A DNA stretch of 64,000 nt from Rapidithrix thailandica (GTDB lineage: Bacteria; Bacteroidota; Bacteroidia; Cytophagales; Flammeovirgaceae), in assembly GCF_039710355.1 (NCBI RefSeq), contig NZ_JBDKWZ010000001.1:881999-945998 (forward strand). Reading direction: 5' to 3'. Both the position numbers and the translations under genes were made by a program. Below are positions 52,609 through 60,856 of this stretch, piece by piece. Each line of letters opens with the position of its first letter. Positions within the stretch are counted from its first letter, which is position 1. The notes beneath the pieces were generated by a model that saw nothing but the letters and a program-made list of their open reading frames with translations, was not told where the DNA came from and ran no database searches.

Positions 52609-53451
52609 ATGAAGATGAAAAATACATTTATATTTTGGCTGATAGGCTTGGCGTTGAGTGCGTTGTCGTGTAATGAGGCAAATACATCAGAGGGAGAGCA
52701 ACCGGAAAAAGATCCCGTTACCGAAGAAAGTATTCAGGTGATGGCCTTTAATATTCACCATGCAAACCCTCCCTCAAAACCCAATGATTTTATTGACTTG
52801 GATGCCGTAGTTCAAGTGATCCGGGAGCAAGCTCCGGATCTGGTCGCCTTACAAGAAGTGGATGTGCTGACCAAGCGTTCCGGAAATGTGAACCAAGCGA
52901 AGGAAATTGCCGGACAACTCGGGATGCATTACTTTTTTGGAAAAGCCATTGATTACCAAGGAGGAGAATACGGAGTGGCTATTTTATCCAAATACCCCTT
53001 ATCTGATTCAAGAGTAGACCGCCTTCCGACAAAAGAAGGGACCAATGGCGAACCCCGGATTCTGGCTTCTGCCAAAGTATTGCTACCCAATGGAAAAAGT
53101 ATTCGCTTTGGCAGTACACACTTGGATGCTCAGTCCAACGCTACCAACCGGATTTTACAGGTGAAAGAACTCAACCGGATTGCCTCAGAGGAAACTTTGC
53201 CCTTGGTGATAGCCGGTGATCTGAACGCTACTCCTGAAAAAGAAGAAATTCAACTCTTGGATGCTACGTATACCCGCACTTGTCAGGACTGCCCAGCCAC
53301 CTACCCTGCCAGCGGTGGAACCAAAGTGATCGATTACATTGCCTTTGACCCTGCCGGACAATTTGAAACATTGGAACATAAAGTGGTGGAAGAACGCTAT
53401 GCCTCTGACCACCTTCCGGTAATGGCCTCTTTGCGTTTATTGGCTGATTAA
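52609..53451 (+). CDS. Endonuclease/exonuclease/phosphatase family lipoprotein
   Basis: A 280-residue secreted phosphoesterase. The lipobox is LSALSC, after which a Ser/Glu linker leads to the EEP fold. Conserved blocks are MAFNIHHA (Asn and substrate), LVALQEVD (metal Glu), GSTHLDAQ, VIAGDLNATP (Asp-Asn) and YASDHLPVMA (Asp-His catalytic dyad). The fold covers DNases, sphingomyelinases and inositol polyphosphate phosphatases. Its place directly after susD suggests that the phosphodiester is the substrate taken up by this locus. A second ATG at 52615 would remove two residues. Confidence 0.9.
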   Translation: MKMKNTFIFWLIGLALSALSCNEANTSEGEQPEKDPVTEESIQVMAFNIHHANPPSKPNDFIDLDAVVQVIREQAPDLVALQEVDVLTKRSGNVNQAKEIAGQLGMHYFFGKAIDYQGGEYGVAILSKYPLSDSRVDRLPTKEGTNGEPRILASAKVLLPNGKSIRFGSTHLDAQSNATNRILQVKELNRIASEETLPLVIAGDLNATPEKEEIQLLDATYTRTCQDCPATYPASGGTKVIDYIAFDPAGQFETLEHKVVEERYASDHLPVMASLRLLAD

Positions 53452-53476
53452 TAGTAACTTAACAGAAAGGTAATAG

Positions 53477-53517
53477 TCCCCGTTTGCTGAACTATATCAG
53501 CCAAACGGGGATTTTTT
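53477..53517 (+). terminator. Terminator of the SusCD-phosphoesterase unit
   Basis: TCCCCGTTTG pairs with CAAACGGGGA around a 15-nt loop, followed by TTTTTT. Confidence 0.92.
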
Positions 53518-53546
53518 ATGCCTGAAAAGAGAGTATTTGAAAGTAT

Positions 53547-53566
53547 ATTACTATATAAATAGTAAT
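53547..53566. promoter_or_regulatory. Candidate BlaI operator
   Basis: ATTACTA-TATAAA-TAGTAAT is a perfect 7-bp inverted repeat with 6-bp spacer, just upstream of the -33 box of the blaI promoter. BlaI/MecI repressors bind such TAC/GTA-type dyads (family knowledge: TACA-TGTA), and autoregulation is usual. The match is structural, not experimental. Confidence 0.5.
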
Positions 53567-53582
53567 AAAATTATTTGAATAG

Positions 53583-53613
53583 TTGTATTATTATAAATAT
53601 AGTTATATGTTTG
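53583..53613 (+). promoter_or_regulatory. Promoter of the blaI operon
   Basis: TTG (53583-53585), 20 bp, TATGTTTG (53606-53613) fits the Bacteroidota consensus. It ends only 4 bp before the blaI ATG, so the transcript probably starts at or within a few bases of the start codon. Confidence 0.6.
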
Positions 53614-53617
53614 AGCT

Positions 53618-54007
53618 ATGAAAGAGTTAACCAAAGCAGAAGAACAGATCATGCAATACCTATGGAAGCTCGAAAAAGCGTTTTTAAAGGATATTGTAGA
53701 GGCCTATCCCGAACCGAAACCGGCCTATACCACGGTATCTACGGTGATCCGGGTGTTGGTCAAAAAGAAGTTTATTGGGTTCAATACCTATGGGAAAGTC
53801 CATGAATACTTTCCTTTGGTCAAAAAGAAGGAATACTTTCAAACCCACTTTAAAGGAATAGTAGGCCGTTTTTTTAACGGTTCCTTATCCGGTTTTGCCT
53901 CCTATTTTACGGATGATGACAATTTGAATATCTCGGAGCTTCAAGAGATCAAAAAAATCGTAGACACCAAAATCCAACAACTCAAAGACCAGAATCCCAA
54001 TGACTGA
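53618..54007 (+). CDS. BlaI/MecI family transcriptional repressor
   Basis: A 129-residue repressor. A winged helix (1-75) begins MKELTKAEEQIMQYLWK and has AYTTVSTVIRVLVKKKFIG as recognition helix and wing start. A helical dimerisation tail follows. BlaI proteins are inactivated by cleavage in the tail by their M56 protease partner, which here overlaps by eight bases. It probably represses its own operon through the dyad at 53547-53566. Mecl-type target genes outside this operon are unknown. Confidence 0.92.
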   Translation: MKELTKAEEQIMQYLWKLEKAFLKDIVEAYPEPKPAYTTVSTVIRVLVKKKFIGFNTYGKVHEYFPLVKKKEYFQTHFKGIVGRFFNGSLSGFASYFTDDDNLNISELQEIKKIVDTKIQQLKDQNPND

Positions 54008-55331
54008 CTTTTTTGTGTACTTATGCAAAGTCAGTATGTGCCTGACCTTGTTGTATGGTATTTACTTTTTGTTTTTAAGAAAAGAGACATTTCTCATTGC
54101 CAATCGGCTGTACTTGTTGGGTACGGTACTGCTTTCATGGACAATTCCTTTGTTGAATTTGACTAAGCCTGTAGGCTGGTCCGGTATTCAAGAAGAGTGG
54201 ATGGATTTGGGAGAGTTACCGGCAGGCCCTTTTTCAGAAGAACAATTGCAAATAGACGAAGTAAGTGCTTTTGACTGGGGAAGTGCCTTGATGCTTATAT
54301 ACCTGCTTGGAATGGTGGTTATGTGGTTGCGTTTTGTGATGCAGGGCCGGCTCTTGTACCGGGTGGTACATTCCGGGGAAATACAAAAAAAGGAAGGGGT
54401 ACGCTTAGTGGTGTCTCAAAAGATCGCCCAGCCTTTGTCTTTTTTCCGTTGGGTAGTACTGCCCGAAAAGTATGTAAACCCAATACAGGGCTCTTATGTT
54501 TTTGCTCATGAAAAGGCCCATGTCAACCAATGGCATTCCTTTGACCTTTTGGTAGTGGAGGTGGTGCAAGTATTCTTATGGTTCAACCCTTTTATTTATT
54601 TCTTAAAAAAATCGCTGAAACAAACCCATGAATATTTGGCCGACAGGGAAGTACTACATCGTGGGTTTTGCAAAATTACCTATATGCAGGCCTTATACGA
54701 AGAAGTATTACATCGGAATATATCCTCTTTGGCCCATTCATTTTATTCTTCCACTAAAAACCGGATTACCATGATGACCAAATCAAAATCAGCTACTTGG
54801 AGCCTCGTGAAATATACCCTGATGACGCCTGTTCTAGGGTTTTTATTGATGGCTTTCTCATATCAAAATACGGCTAACAGTGTAGCGCTGCCGTTTATGG
54901 AAACAGAGGTGTTATTTGAAGGGAGAAATATTCCCTCGATTTTACCCATCAAAGAAGGGGAATGTAATAAAATGACTTCCGGCTTTGGGATGAGGAAACA
55001 TCCGATTACCAAAAAGCAAAAAATGCACAAAGGCATGGATTTTAGTGCTGAAGTGGGGGTAAAGGTGATGGCTACGGCCGATGGCGTAGTTGCCAAAGTG
55101 GATACGACTCACAAAGGCTATGGTCAGCATATCATTGTCAAGCATGGTGAACAGTATTCAACGGTATATGCCCAGTTGTCTTCGATAGAAGTAAAAGAAG
55201 GACAACAAGTAAGACGGGGTGAAGTGATTGGCTTGGTTGGCAGTTCGGGAATGTCCACAGGGCCACACTTACACTATGAAGTCCTTAAGAATGGAATTCA
55301 TGTAAATCCGGCTGATTATCTGGGAAAGTAA
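54000..55331 (+). CDS. M56 (BlaR1-type) membrane protease fused to an M23 peptidase domain
   Basis: A 443-residue fusion. The N-terminal part has membrane helices near 7-27, 34-54 and 97-116, and a cytoplasmic M56 zinc peptidase with HEKAH at 170-174, then NPFIYFLKKSLKQTHEYLADRE. A further helix (about 264-285) leads out. Where BlaR1 carries a penicillin-binding sensor, this protein has a full LytM/M23 domain (about 320-440) with HKGMD (H343, D347) and HLHYE (H423, H425); all four usual zinc and catalytic positions are present. The sensor may bind or cleave peptidoglycan instead of beta-lactam. It is the second gene of the blaI operon, with translational overlap. Confidence 0.92.
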   Translation: MTDFFVYLCKVSMCLTLLYGIYFLFLRKETFLIANRLYLLGTVLLSWTIPLLNLTKPVGWSGIQEEWMDLGELPAGPFSEEQLQIDEVSAFDWGSALMLIYLLGMVVMWLRFVMQGRLLYRVVHSGEIQKKEGVRLVVSQKIAQPLSFFRWVVLPEKYVNPIQGSYVFAHEKAHVNQWHSFDLLVVEVVQVFLWFNPFIYFLKKSLKQTHEYLADREVLHRGFCKITYMQALYEEVLHRNISSLAHSFYSSTKNRITMMTKSKSATWSLVKYTLMTPVLGFLLMAFSYQNTANSVALPFMETEVLFEGRNIPSILPIKEGECNKMTSGFGMRKHPITKKQKMHKGMDFSAEVGVKVMATADGVVAKVDTTHKGYGQHIIVKHGEQYSTVYAQLSSIEVKEGQQVRRGEVIGLVGSSGMSTGPHLHYEVLKNGIHVNPADYLGK

Positions 55332-55384
55332 AGGTATTTGTATCTGATAATTGAGCTTGATGAAAAAGATTAGGCAGGTACAAT

Positions 55385-55418
55385 GGCCCGGACAGTTTTG
55401 TCCGGGCATTTTTTTTTA
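55385..55418 (+). terminator. Terminator of the blaI operon
   Basis: GCCCGGACA and TGTCCGGGC pair around GTTT, followed by ATTTTTTTTT. Confidence 0.93.
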
Positions 55419-55557
55419 GATAAAAGGAAAGAAACTATTTTACCACTGAGTAAGTAAAGGATGACAATTGTATGAATAGAGGATAGCCAATTATATTTAA
55501 CTATTATTTTTTGATGAATACAATGAATATTGAGCAGCAATTCACAATTGCATTTGG

Positions 55558-55565
55558 TATTTTTG
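55558..55565 (+). promoter_or_regulatory. -7 element of the alkaline phosphatase gene
   Basis: TATTTTTG matches TAnnTTTG 40 bp before the ATG. The best TTG box lies 25 bp upstream, beyond the usual spacing. No Pho-box pattern was recognised. Confidence 0.45.
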
Positions 55566-55605
55566 GCAATTCATTGCTATTCTGGAATTAAATAAAAGAA
55601 CGATT

Positions 55606-56742
55606 ATGACTAAGAGGATTCTCCTTGTCGGAATGATTTTTTCCTTGTTGTGGGGCTGTCAGGCACCGGTGCAACAAGCCGAAGAAAAACAAACACCCAA
55701 ACGACCAAAAAATGTCATCTTTTTGATCGGAGACGGTATGGGACTCTCCCAGGTATCGTCCAGTTTTTTTTATAATGACAACAAACCCAATTTTGAGCGC
55801 TTTAACAATATTGGCTTTGTCAAGACATCGTCCAGCAGTCATAAAATTACGGACTCTGCTGCTGGTGCTACGGCATATTCGGCTGGAGTAAAGTCGTATA
55901 ACGGTGCTATGGGAGTAGGAGCGGACACGGCGGCAGTGACGACCATATTGGAAATTGCTTCGGAACAAGGTTTGAGCAGTGGTTTGGTGGCGACTTCTTC
56001 CATCACGCACGCTACTCCAGGGTCTTTCTTTTCGCATGTGAAGTCGCGGCAATTGCACGAAGAAATTGCGGCTTACTTACCCACTTCTGCCGTAGACTTT
56101 TTTGCAGCGGGCGGATTAGAGTTTTTCAGCAAACGTAAAGACGGGTTGAATTACTATGACAGTTTGATAGAAAATGGGTTTATTATGGACTCTACGAAGC
56201 TGGAGCGCCCTGCAGAGCTGTTATTAGACAAAAAATACGGCTATTTATTAGCGGATGACGGGATGCCTAAAATGCAAGAGGGAAGAGGCGACTTTTTGCC
56301 TAATGCTACGCAAATGGCTTTGGATTATCTCTCTCAAGATGAGAAAGGTTTCTTCTTGATGGTAGAAGGTTCTCAGATTGACTGGGGGGGGCATGCCAAT
56401 GATGCCGAATACATCATTCACGAGGTGATTGACTTTGACAAAACCATTGGAAAAGTATTGGACTTTGCCGAAAAAGATGGCAATACCTTAGTGGTCGTGA
56501 CAGCCGACCACGAAACCGGTGGGTTTACCTTGGCCGGAAAGAAAAAGGTGAAACCCTTCGGATTGAAATACGATGACTATGATGATATCGATCCTTCTTT
56601 CTCTACTGGAGGGCACTCCGCTACACTGATTCCGGTGTTTGCTTTCGGACCCGGTTCAGATGATTTCAGAGGGATTTATGAAAATACCGAAGTCTTCCAC
56701 AAAGCACTGAAAGCGGCTCAATGGAGTAAGGCAGCAAATTAA
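55606..56742 (+). CDS. Alkaline phosphatase, PhoA superfamily lipoprotein
   Basis: A 378-residue secreted metal-dependent phosphomonoesterase. The lipobox is SLLWGC. FLIGDGMGLSQ gives the first metal Asp. TDSAAGATAYSAG holds the Ser nucleophile. EGSQIDWGGHAND and TADHETGG supply further zinc ligands. It is shorter than E. coli PhoA and resembles the Bacteroidota alkaline phosphatases. It has its own promoter and terminator. With the EEP phosphoesterase 2 kb upstream it could release phosphate after diester cleavage, but co-regulation is not shown. Confidence 0.93.
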   Translation: MTKRILLVGMIFSLLWGCQAPVQQAEEKQTPKRPKNVIFLIGDGMGLSQVSSSFFYNDNKPNFERFNNIGFVKTSSSSHKITDSAAGATAYSAGVKSYNGAMGVGADTAAVTTILEIASEQGLSSGLVATSSITHATPGSFFSHVKSRQLHEEIAAYLPTSAVDFFAAGGLEFFSKRKDGLNYYDSLIENGFIMDSTKLERPAELLLDKKYGYLLADDGMPKMQEGRGDFLPNATQMALDYLSQDEKGFFLMVEGSQIDWGGHANDAEYIIHEVIDFDKTIGKVLDFAEKDGNTLVVVTADHETGGFTLAGKKKVKPFGLKYDDYDDIDPSFSTGGHSATLIPVFAFGPGSDDFRGIYENTEVFHKALKAAQWSKAAN

Positions 56743-56762
56743 GAAGGCAAACGCTTGTTTGG

Positions 56763-56792
56763 AAAGCCTGGATTTTTCCAGGCTTTTTTTAT
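56763..56792 (+). terminator. Terminator of the alkaline phosphatase gene
   Basis: AAAGCCTGGA and TCCAGGCTTT pair around TTTT, followed by TTTTATT. Confidence 0.92.
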
Positions 56793-57138
56793 TGCATGAA
56801 CACCTGTAGGAAATGTATTTTCACGTAAAAACGTACATGCTAACAACTCTTCCCTGAAAAAATCCGGTAATCTGTCTTAGATGTCTTAAAAATTGCGATT
56901 AGAACCATTTGCAGGCAAAAATAAATATTCCCTCTTCCTTTTCTCACTTTGAAAGATACATTTCAGTATTTTATTAATACCTGAATGAAGGTAAAAATAT
57001 TGAATATTATTTCGGAAAGTACTTGTTTTTATAACAATGTGGAAAACAGATTGCCCTTTATCTGATTTTCCTAATTGTAGTGGTTCATTGGTGTATATCA
57101 TACCACTCATGTATTGTTAAACTTATTTTCTGTTGATA
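56793..57138. other. Intergenic region, no gene seen
   Basis: 346 bp of AT-rich sequence. No open frame with coding character, no strong TAnnTTTG element and no marked hairpin; a short ACGTAAAAACGT repeat lies near 56823. Confidence 0.5.
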
Positions 57139-59145
57139 ATGGTTTTTAAACTTATTTCCTGGTTCAAAGGGACAATTCAAGGTAAAATGGTGGGAGCTTT
57201 TTCTATCATTGGTTTGGTAATTCTGATATTGGTCATGATTACACAGATCAGTGTGCGCTCCATTCAGAGTTTGCAACAACAAATTGTAAAGACCCGGATG
57301 CCCACGTCCAATGCCAGTTTGGCGTTGATGAATGGGATTAATCATTCGTTGGCGGCTTTAAGAGGCTGGGTGATTTTAGGCGATGCAAAGTTTAAAGAAG
57401 AAAGAAGGAAAGCTTGGGAAAATGAGATTGACTTACCCATAGCCCAACTGAACGAAGCTTCGGTCCATTGGACCGATCCGGACAACATTACTCGCTTAGG
57501 ATTGATTTGGGACGAAGTAGAGCGCTTCAGAGGGTATCAACAGGAAATTGAAGAAATTGCCTTTTCGGAAGAAAACTATCCGGCGGTGAAGATCATGAAG
57601 CAGGAGATCAAACCTTTGGTCAATACATTTTATACAAATATTACCGCATTGATTGATTTGGAAGGGGAGTTGAAAGCCAGCCGGGAAAGAAAATATATCT
57701 TGGGGATTATGGCCAATGTCCGGGGGACTTTTGGGATTTCTGCCGCCAATTTACAAACCTATTTGCTGAGTGGAGATGAGAATTATTTAAATGCATTCCA
57801 TGAGTTTTGGGAGAAAAACCAACAAAACTTCAACATTCTAAATGAAAATACAGACCTACTGACTTCTGCACAATCCGAGCATTTTTATCAACTCCGGGAG
57901 AGCCGGAACCAACTGGCCGGTTTGTATCCTGACGCCATTCAAATGCGGCAAAGTAAAGAATGGAACCATGCAGAATATTGGTTGCGAACGAAAGCTGCTC
58001 CTGCTGCTGCCGGTATTCTACAGAAATTGGATTTGATGGTCAAAGAACAAAATGCCTTGTTGACAGAAGATGCTTCAACGATGAATCGCAATATTACTTC
58101 CTTGATTCATACCGAATGGACTTTATTGTTGGCCGGTTTATTGCTTTGTATCGTGGTAGGGATGTTGATTACGAACCATCTGATCAAACCGATCAACAAA
58201 ATGAACTTGGATTTGAATATACTGGCCGAGGGGCAACATCCGGATGTGGTAATCGAGCGGACTGACGAAATAGGCAAGATGGCCCAGTCACTAAACAGGG
58301 TGACCGAAGGCTTGAAACAAACGGCTTCTTTTGCTTCGGAAATTGGAAAGGGGAATTTTGGGGTGGAATTTATCCCGCTGAGTGATCAGGATATTTTAGG
58401 GAAAGCTTTGGTACAAATGAGAGACAACCTGAAAAGGGTGGATAATGAAGAGCAAATGCGCAAATGGGTGACCGAAGGTTTGGCGATGTTTGGCAATTTG
58501 CAAAGGCAGTACCAGGGAGAGCTGGTAGAATTGACCCAACATATTATCAGCGAACTGGTCAAATACATCAAAGCCAATCAGGGAGCGATCTTTTTGGTGG
58601 AGGGTGAGCGGTTAGAACTAGCAGCTTGCTATGCCTGGGGCAAACAAAAACACATGAAAAAGTCCATTGAGAAAGGAGAGGGGCTGATCGGGCAAACCTG
58701 GAAAGAGCAAAGTGCTACATATTTGACGGAGATCCCTGAACATTTTGTCAATATTTCCTCCGGACTGGGCGAGGCCAATCCCAGGAGTATTTATATCTCT
58801 CCCATGATCGTCAACGAAGAAGTATTCGGCGTGATTGAAATTGCTTCCTTTGAGAAATATCATAAGTTCGAATTAGAGTTTATTGACAAAGTTGCGGAAA
58901 ATATTGGAGCTGTGATTTACTCTGAAAAGACCACTGAAAAAACCAAAATGCTTTTGGAAGACTCACAGCAACAAGCCGAAGAGATGCGGGCCCAGGAAGA
59001 AGAAATGCGGCAAAATACGGAAGAGTTGATTGCTACACAGGAAGAAATGAACCGGCAGAAAAATGAATTGGAGCGCGAAATTTACTCATTGAAACAGATA
59101 ATTATCGAACACAATATTGAAATACCTGAAAACAAAGAAGGCTAA
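57139..59145 (+). CDS. Orphan membrane sensor: 4-helix bundle, HAMP, GAF, coiled coil
   Basis: This 668-residue protein starts with a cytoplasmic tail and a membrane helix (about 19-40). A periplasmic four-helix-bundle sensor (45-320) and a second helix (about 330-352) follow. Two HAMP-like segments come next (NHLIKPINKMNLDLNILA and TDEIGKMAQSLN), then a GAF domain (about 450-600, with GAIFLVEGERLELAACY and RSIYISPMIVNEEVFGVIEI). A long C-terminal coiled coil rich in Glu and Gln ends it. No histidine kinase, methyl-accepting tip, GGDEF or phosphatase domain is present. It must pass its signal through a partner. The frame also reads a TTG two codons earlier; ATG 57139 is preferred. Confidence 0.85.
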   Translation: MVFKLISWFKGTIQGKMVGAFSIIGLVILILVMITQISVRSIQSLQQQIVKTRMPTSNASLALMNGINHSLAALRGWVILGDAKFKEERRKAWENEIDLPIAQLNEASVHWTDPDNITRLGLIWDEVERFRGYQQEIEEIAFSEENYPAVKIMKQEIKPLVNTFYTNITALIDLEGELKASRERKYILGIMANVRGTFGISAANLQTYLLSGDENYLNAFHEFWEKNQQNFNILNENTDLLTSAQSEHFYQLRESRNQLAGLYPDAIQMRQSKEWNHAEYWLRTKAAPAAAGILQKLDLMVKEQNALLTEDASTMNRNITSLIHTEWTLLLAGLLLCIVVGMLITNHLIKPINKMNLDLNILAEGQHPDVVIERTDEIGKMAQSLNRVTEGLKQTASFASEIGKGNFGVEFIPLSDQDILGKALVQMRDNLKRVDNEEQMRKWVTEGLAMFGNLQRQYQGELVELTQHIISELVKYIKANQGAIFLVEGERLELAACYAWGKQKHMKKSIEKGEGLIGQTWKEQSATYLTEIPEHFVNISSGLGEANPRSIYISPMIVNEEVFGVIEIASFEKYHKFELEFIDKVAENIGAVIYSEKTTEKTKMLLEDSQQQAEEMRAQEEEMRQNTEELIATQEEMNRQKNELEREIYSLKQIIIEHNIEIPENKEG

Positions 59146-59189
59146 CTTTGTACAATCATTGATTTGCTAATCATCTCACAACTAGTAAA

Positions 59190-59222
59190 ATCCGGTGGCT
59201 TATGGCTCCGGACTTTTTTTGT
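59190..59222 (+). terminator. Terminator after the sensor gene
   Basis: TCCGG and CCGGA flank an imperfect stem-loop (TGGCTTATGGCT), followed by CTTTTTTTG. Confidence 0.75.
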
Positions 59223-59441
59223 TTTAGTATTTTGAGTTGAAAGATACAACTGACATTTCCCCCTTTGGTGGTGAGGAATCAAATAATCACCCGGTCAAAT
59301 TGCGAAAGGTTGTTTCACTGTTTCGTGAAGTATTGGCAACTAAAAATATACCCACTTTAATCTCTAAAAACATTATACCTGGGTTTATTCAGCATTGCAC
59401 GAATACTCCAAACTTGATTTAAGAAAGAGTCCGAGATATAT
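59223..59441. other. Intergenic region, no gene seen
   Basis: Together with the terminator this makes a 328-bp gap. The only frame (61 codons from a TTG) shows no family character. TTCAC/GTGAA gives a minor hairpin near 59318. Confidence 0.5.
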
Positions 59442-59449
59442 TAATTTTG
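59442..59449 (+). promoter_or_regulatory. -7 element of nhaC
   Basis: TAATTTTG matches TAnnTTTG and ends 24 bp before ATG 59474. The longest open frame begins at the TTG within this element, so it cannot be the real start. Confidence 0.6.
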
Positions 59450-59473
59450 GGCTTTTTACATATAAAACCGTTT

Positions 59474-60766
59474 ATGGAAATTCGAACAGGCCGTTTTTGG
59501 GCCTTATTACCTTTGCTTATATTTATACTGACCTATCTGGTAACTTCCCTGATTCTGGATGATTTTTACAAGATGCCCGTATTGGTTGCTTTTATGGTGG
59601 CCTTGGTGGTAGGTTTTTTACAATACCCTCGGGTGCTATTTGCTAAAAAAGTAGAAGAGTTCTCCAAAGGAGCGGGCAACCCGGGCATTATGCTGATGTG
59701 CCTGATCTTTCTATTGGCAGGGGCATTTGCCTCCTTGAGCAAGGCGATAGGGGCAGTAGAGTCTACCATTCACTTTGGCTTGTCTTACCTTTCACCAAGC
59801 CTGTTTGTCATCGGTTTGTTTTTGATTAGTTGTTTTATTTCCATCTCATTGGGAACTTCTGTCGGCACCATAGTGGCTATCGCACCGATTGCCGTAGGCA
59901 TGCACGAATCAATTGGAGGGTCCTTGGGTTTGAGCCTGGGAGCTGTGGTGGGCGGAGCAATGTTTGGGGATAATTTGTCCATCATTTCGGATACGACAAT
60001 TGCCGCTACCCGGACACAAGGCATTAAAATGCGGGATAAATTTAAAGTCAATATTAAAATAGCTTTGCCCGCTGCCTTAATCACCCTTTTACTATATCTA
60101 TTTCTCAATCCTTCTGAGAATGTTGCTGTTCAGGCATCTTATTCGTATTCCCTGATCAAAATTTCACCCTATATCTTTATTTTTATAGCTGCTCTTTTAG
60201 GAATGCATGTGATTTGGGTTTTGGTCTTGGGAATCGTATTTGCGTTGGGAATCGGCCTCATCGAGGGAGGGGTGGATATTTGGCAGGCTGTAAATGCCAT
60301 TAATCAAGGGATGGCATCTATGTTTGAGTTAAGCATTACTTGTATCTTGATCGGGGGGATTGTCGGGTTAATAAGAATGAATGGTGGAGTAGCTTATGTA
60401 CTTACTCAAATTTCCAAACGAATCCGGAGTAAGAGCGGGGCGGAATTTGGCATTGCCGTATTGACAGGTTTGGTAAATGCTTGTATTGCCAACAATACGA
60501 TTACGATCATCATCACCGGACCCATTGCCAAAGAGATTGCCGATGCGCATGAAGTGGATCGGAAAAGAAGTGCCAGTATATTGGATACGATTTCTTGTTT
60601 TGTACAAGGTTGTTTGCCCTATGGAGCACAATTATTGGCAGCCCTTGCCGTAGCGGCACAGGCCGTTACACCCTTGGAAATTATGCAATACTTATATTAT
60701 CCTTATATATTAGGAATAGCCACCTTGGGCTTTATGTTTTTTAGGAAAAAACAGGAACCCGTTTAG
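59474..60766 (+). CDS. nhaC: Na+/H+ antiporter NhaC family protein
   Basis: A 430-residue inner-membrane antiporter with about 11-12 helices. Typical blocks are SCFISISLGTSVGTIVAIAPI, GAVVGGAMFGDNLSIISDTTIAATRTQG (the conserved ion-pathway region), and a C-terminal repeat with NACIANNTITIIITGP and CFVQGCLPYGAQL. It exchanges Na+ for H+ and suits a marine habitat. The NhaC superfamily also includes malate/lactate-Na+ exchangers, so the substrate is probable, not proven. It is a single-gene unit that converges on asd. Confidence 0.9.
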   Translation: MEIRTGRFWALLPLLIFILTYLVTSLILDDFYKMPVLVAFMVALVVGFLQYPRVLFAKKVEEFSKGAGNPGIMLMCLIFLLAGAFASLSKAIGAVESTIHFGLSYLSPSLFVIGLFLISCFISISLGTSVGTIVAIAPIAVGMHESIGGSLGLSLGAVVGGAMFGDNLSIISDTTIAATRTQGIKMRDKFKVNIKIALPAALITLLLYLFLNPSENVAVQASYSYSLIKISPYIFIFIAALLGMHVIWVLVLGIVFALGIGLIEGGVDIWQAVNAINQGMASMFELSITCILIGGIVGLIRMNGGVAYVLTQISKRIRSKSGAEFGIAVLTGLVNACIANNTITIIITGPIAKEIADAHEVDRKRSASILDTISCFVQGCLPYGAQLLAALAVAAQAVTPLEIMQYLYYPYILGIATLGFMFFRKKQEPV

Positions 60767-60794
60767 AAATTTGTCAAAATACAGCTAAAAAAAC

Positions 60795-60832
60795 AGGCGC
60801 TGAGTGGTATCTGCCCACCCAGCGCCTTTTCT
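60795..60832. terminator. Terminator between nhaC and asd
   Basis: AGGCGCTG-A-GTGG pairs with CCAC-C-CAGCGCCT around TATCTGC. It is followed by TTTT on the plus strand, with an A-run on the left that serves the minus strand. Confidence 0.88.
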
Positions 60833-60856
60833 ATTCAGCGGTTTACAAAAAACAGC

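Noticed and set aside
59237..59422. 61-codon frame before nhaC
   Set aside because: TTG start, no family resemblance; stands between a terminator and the nhaC promoter.
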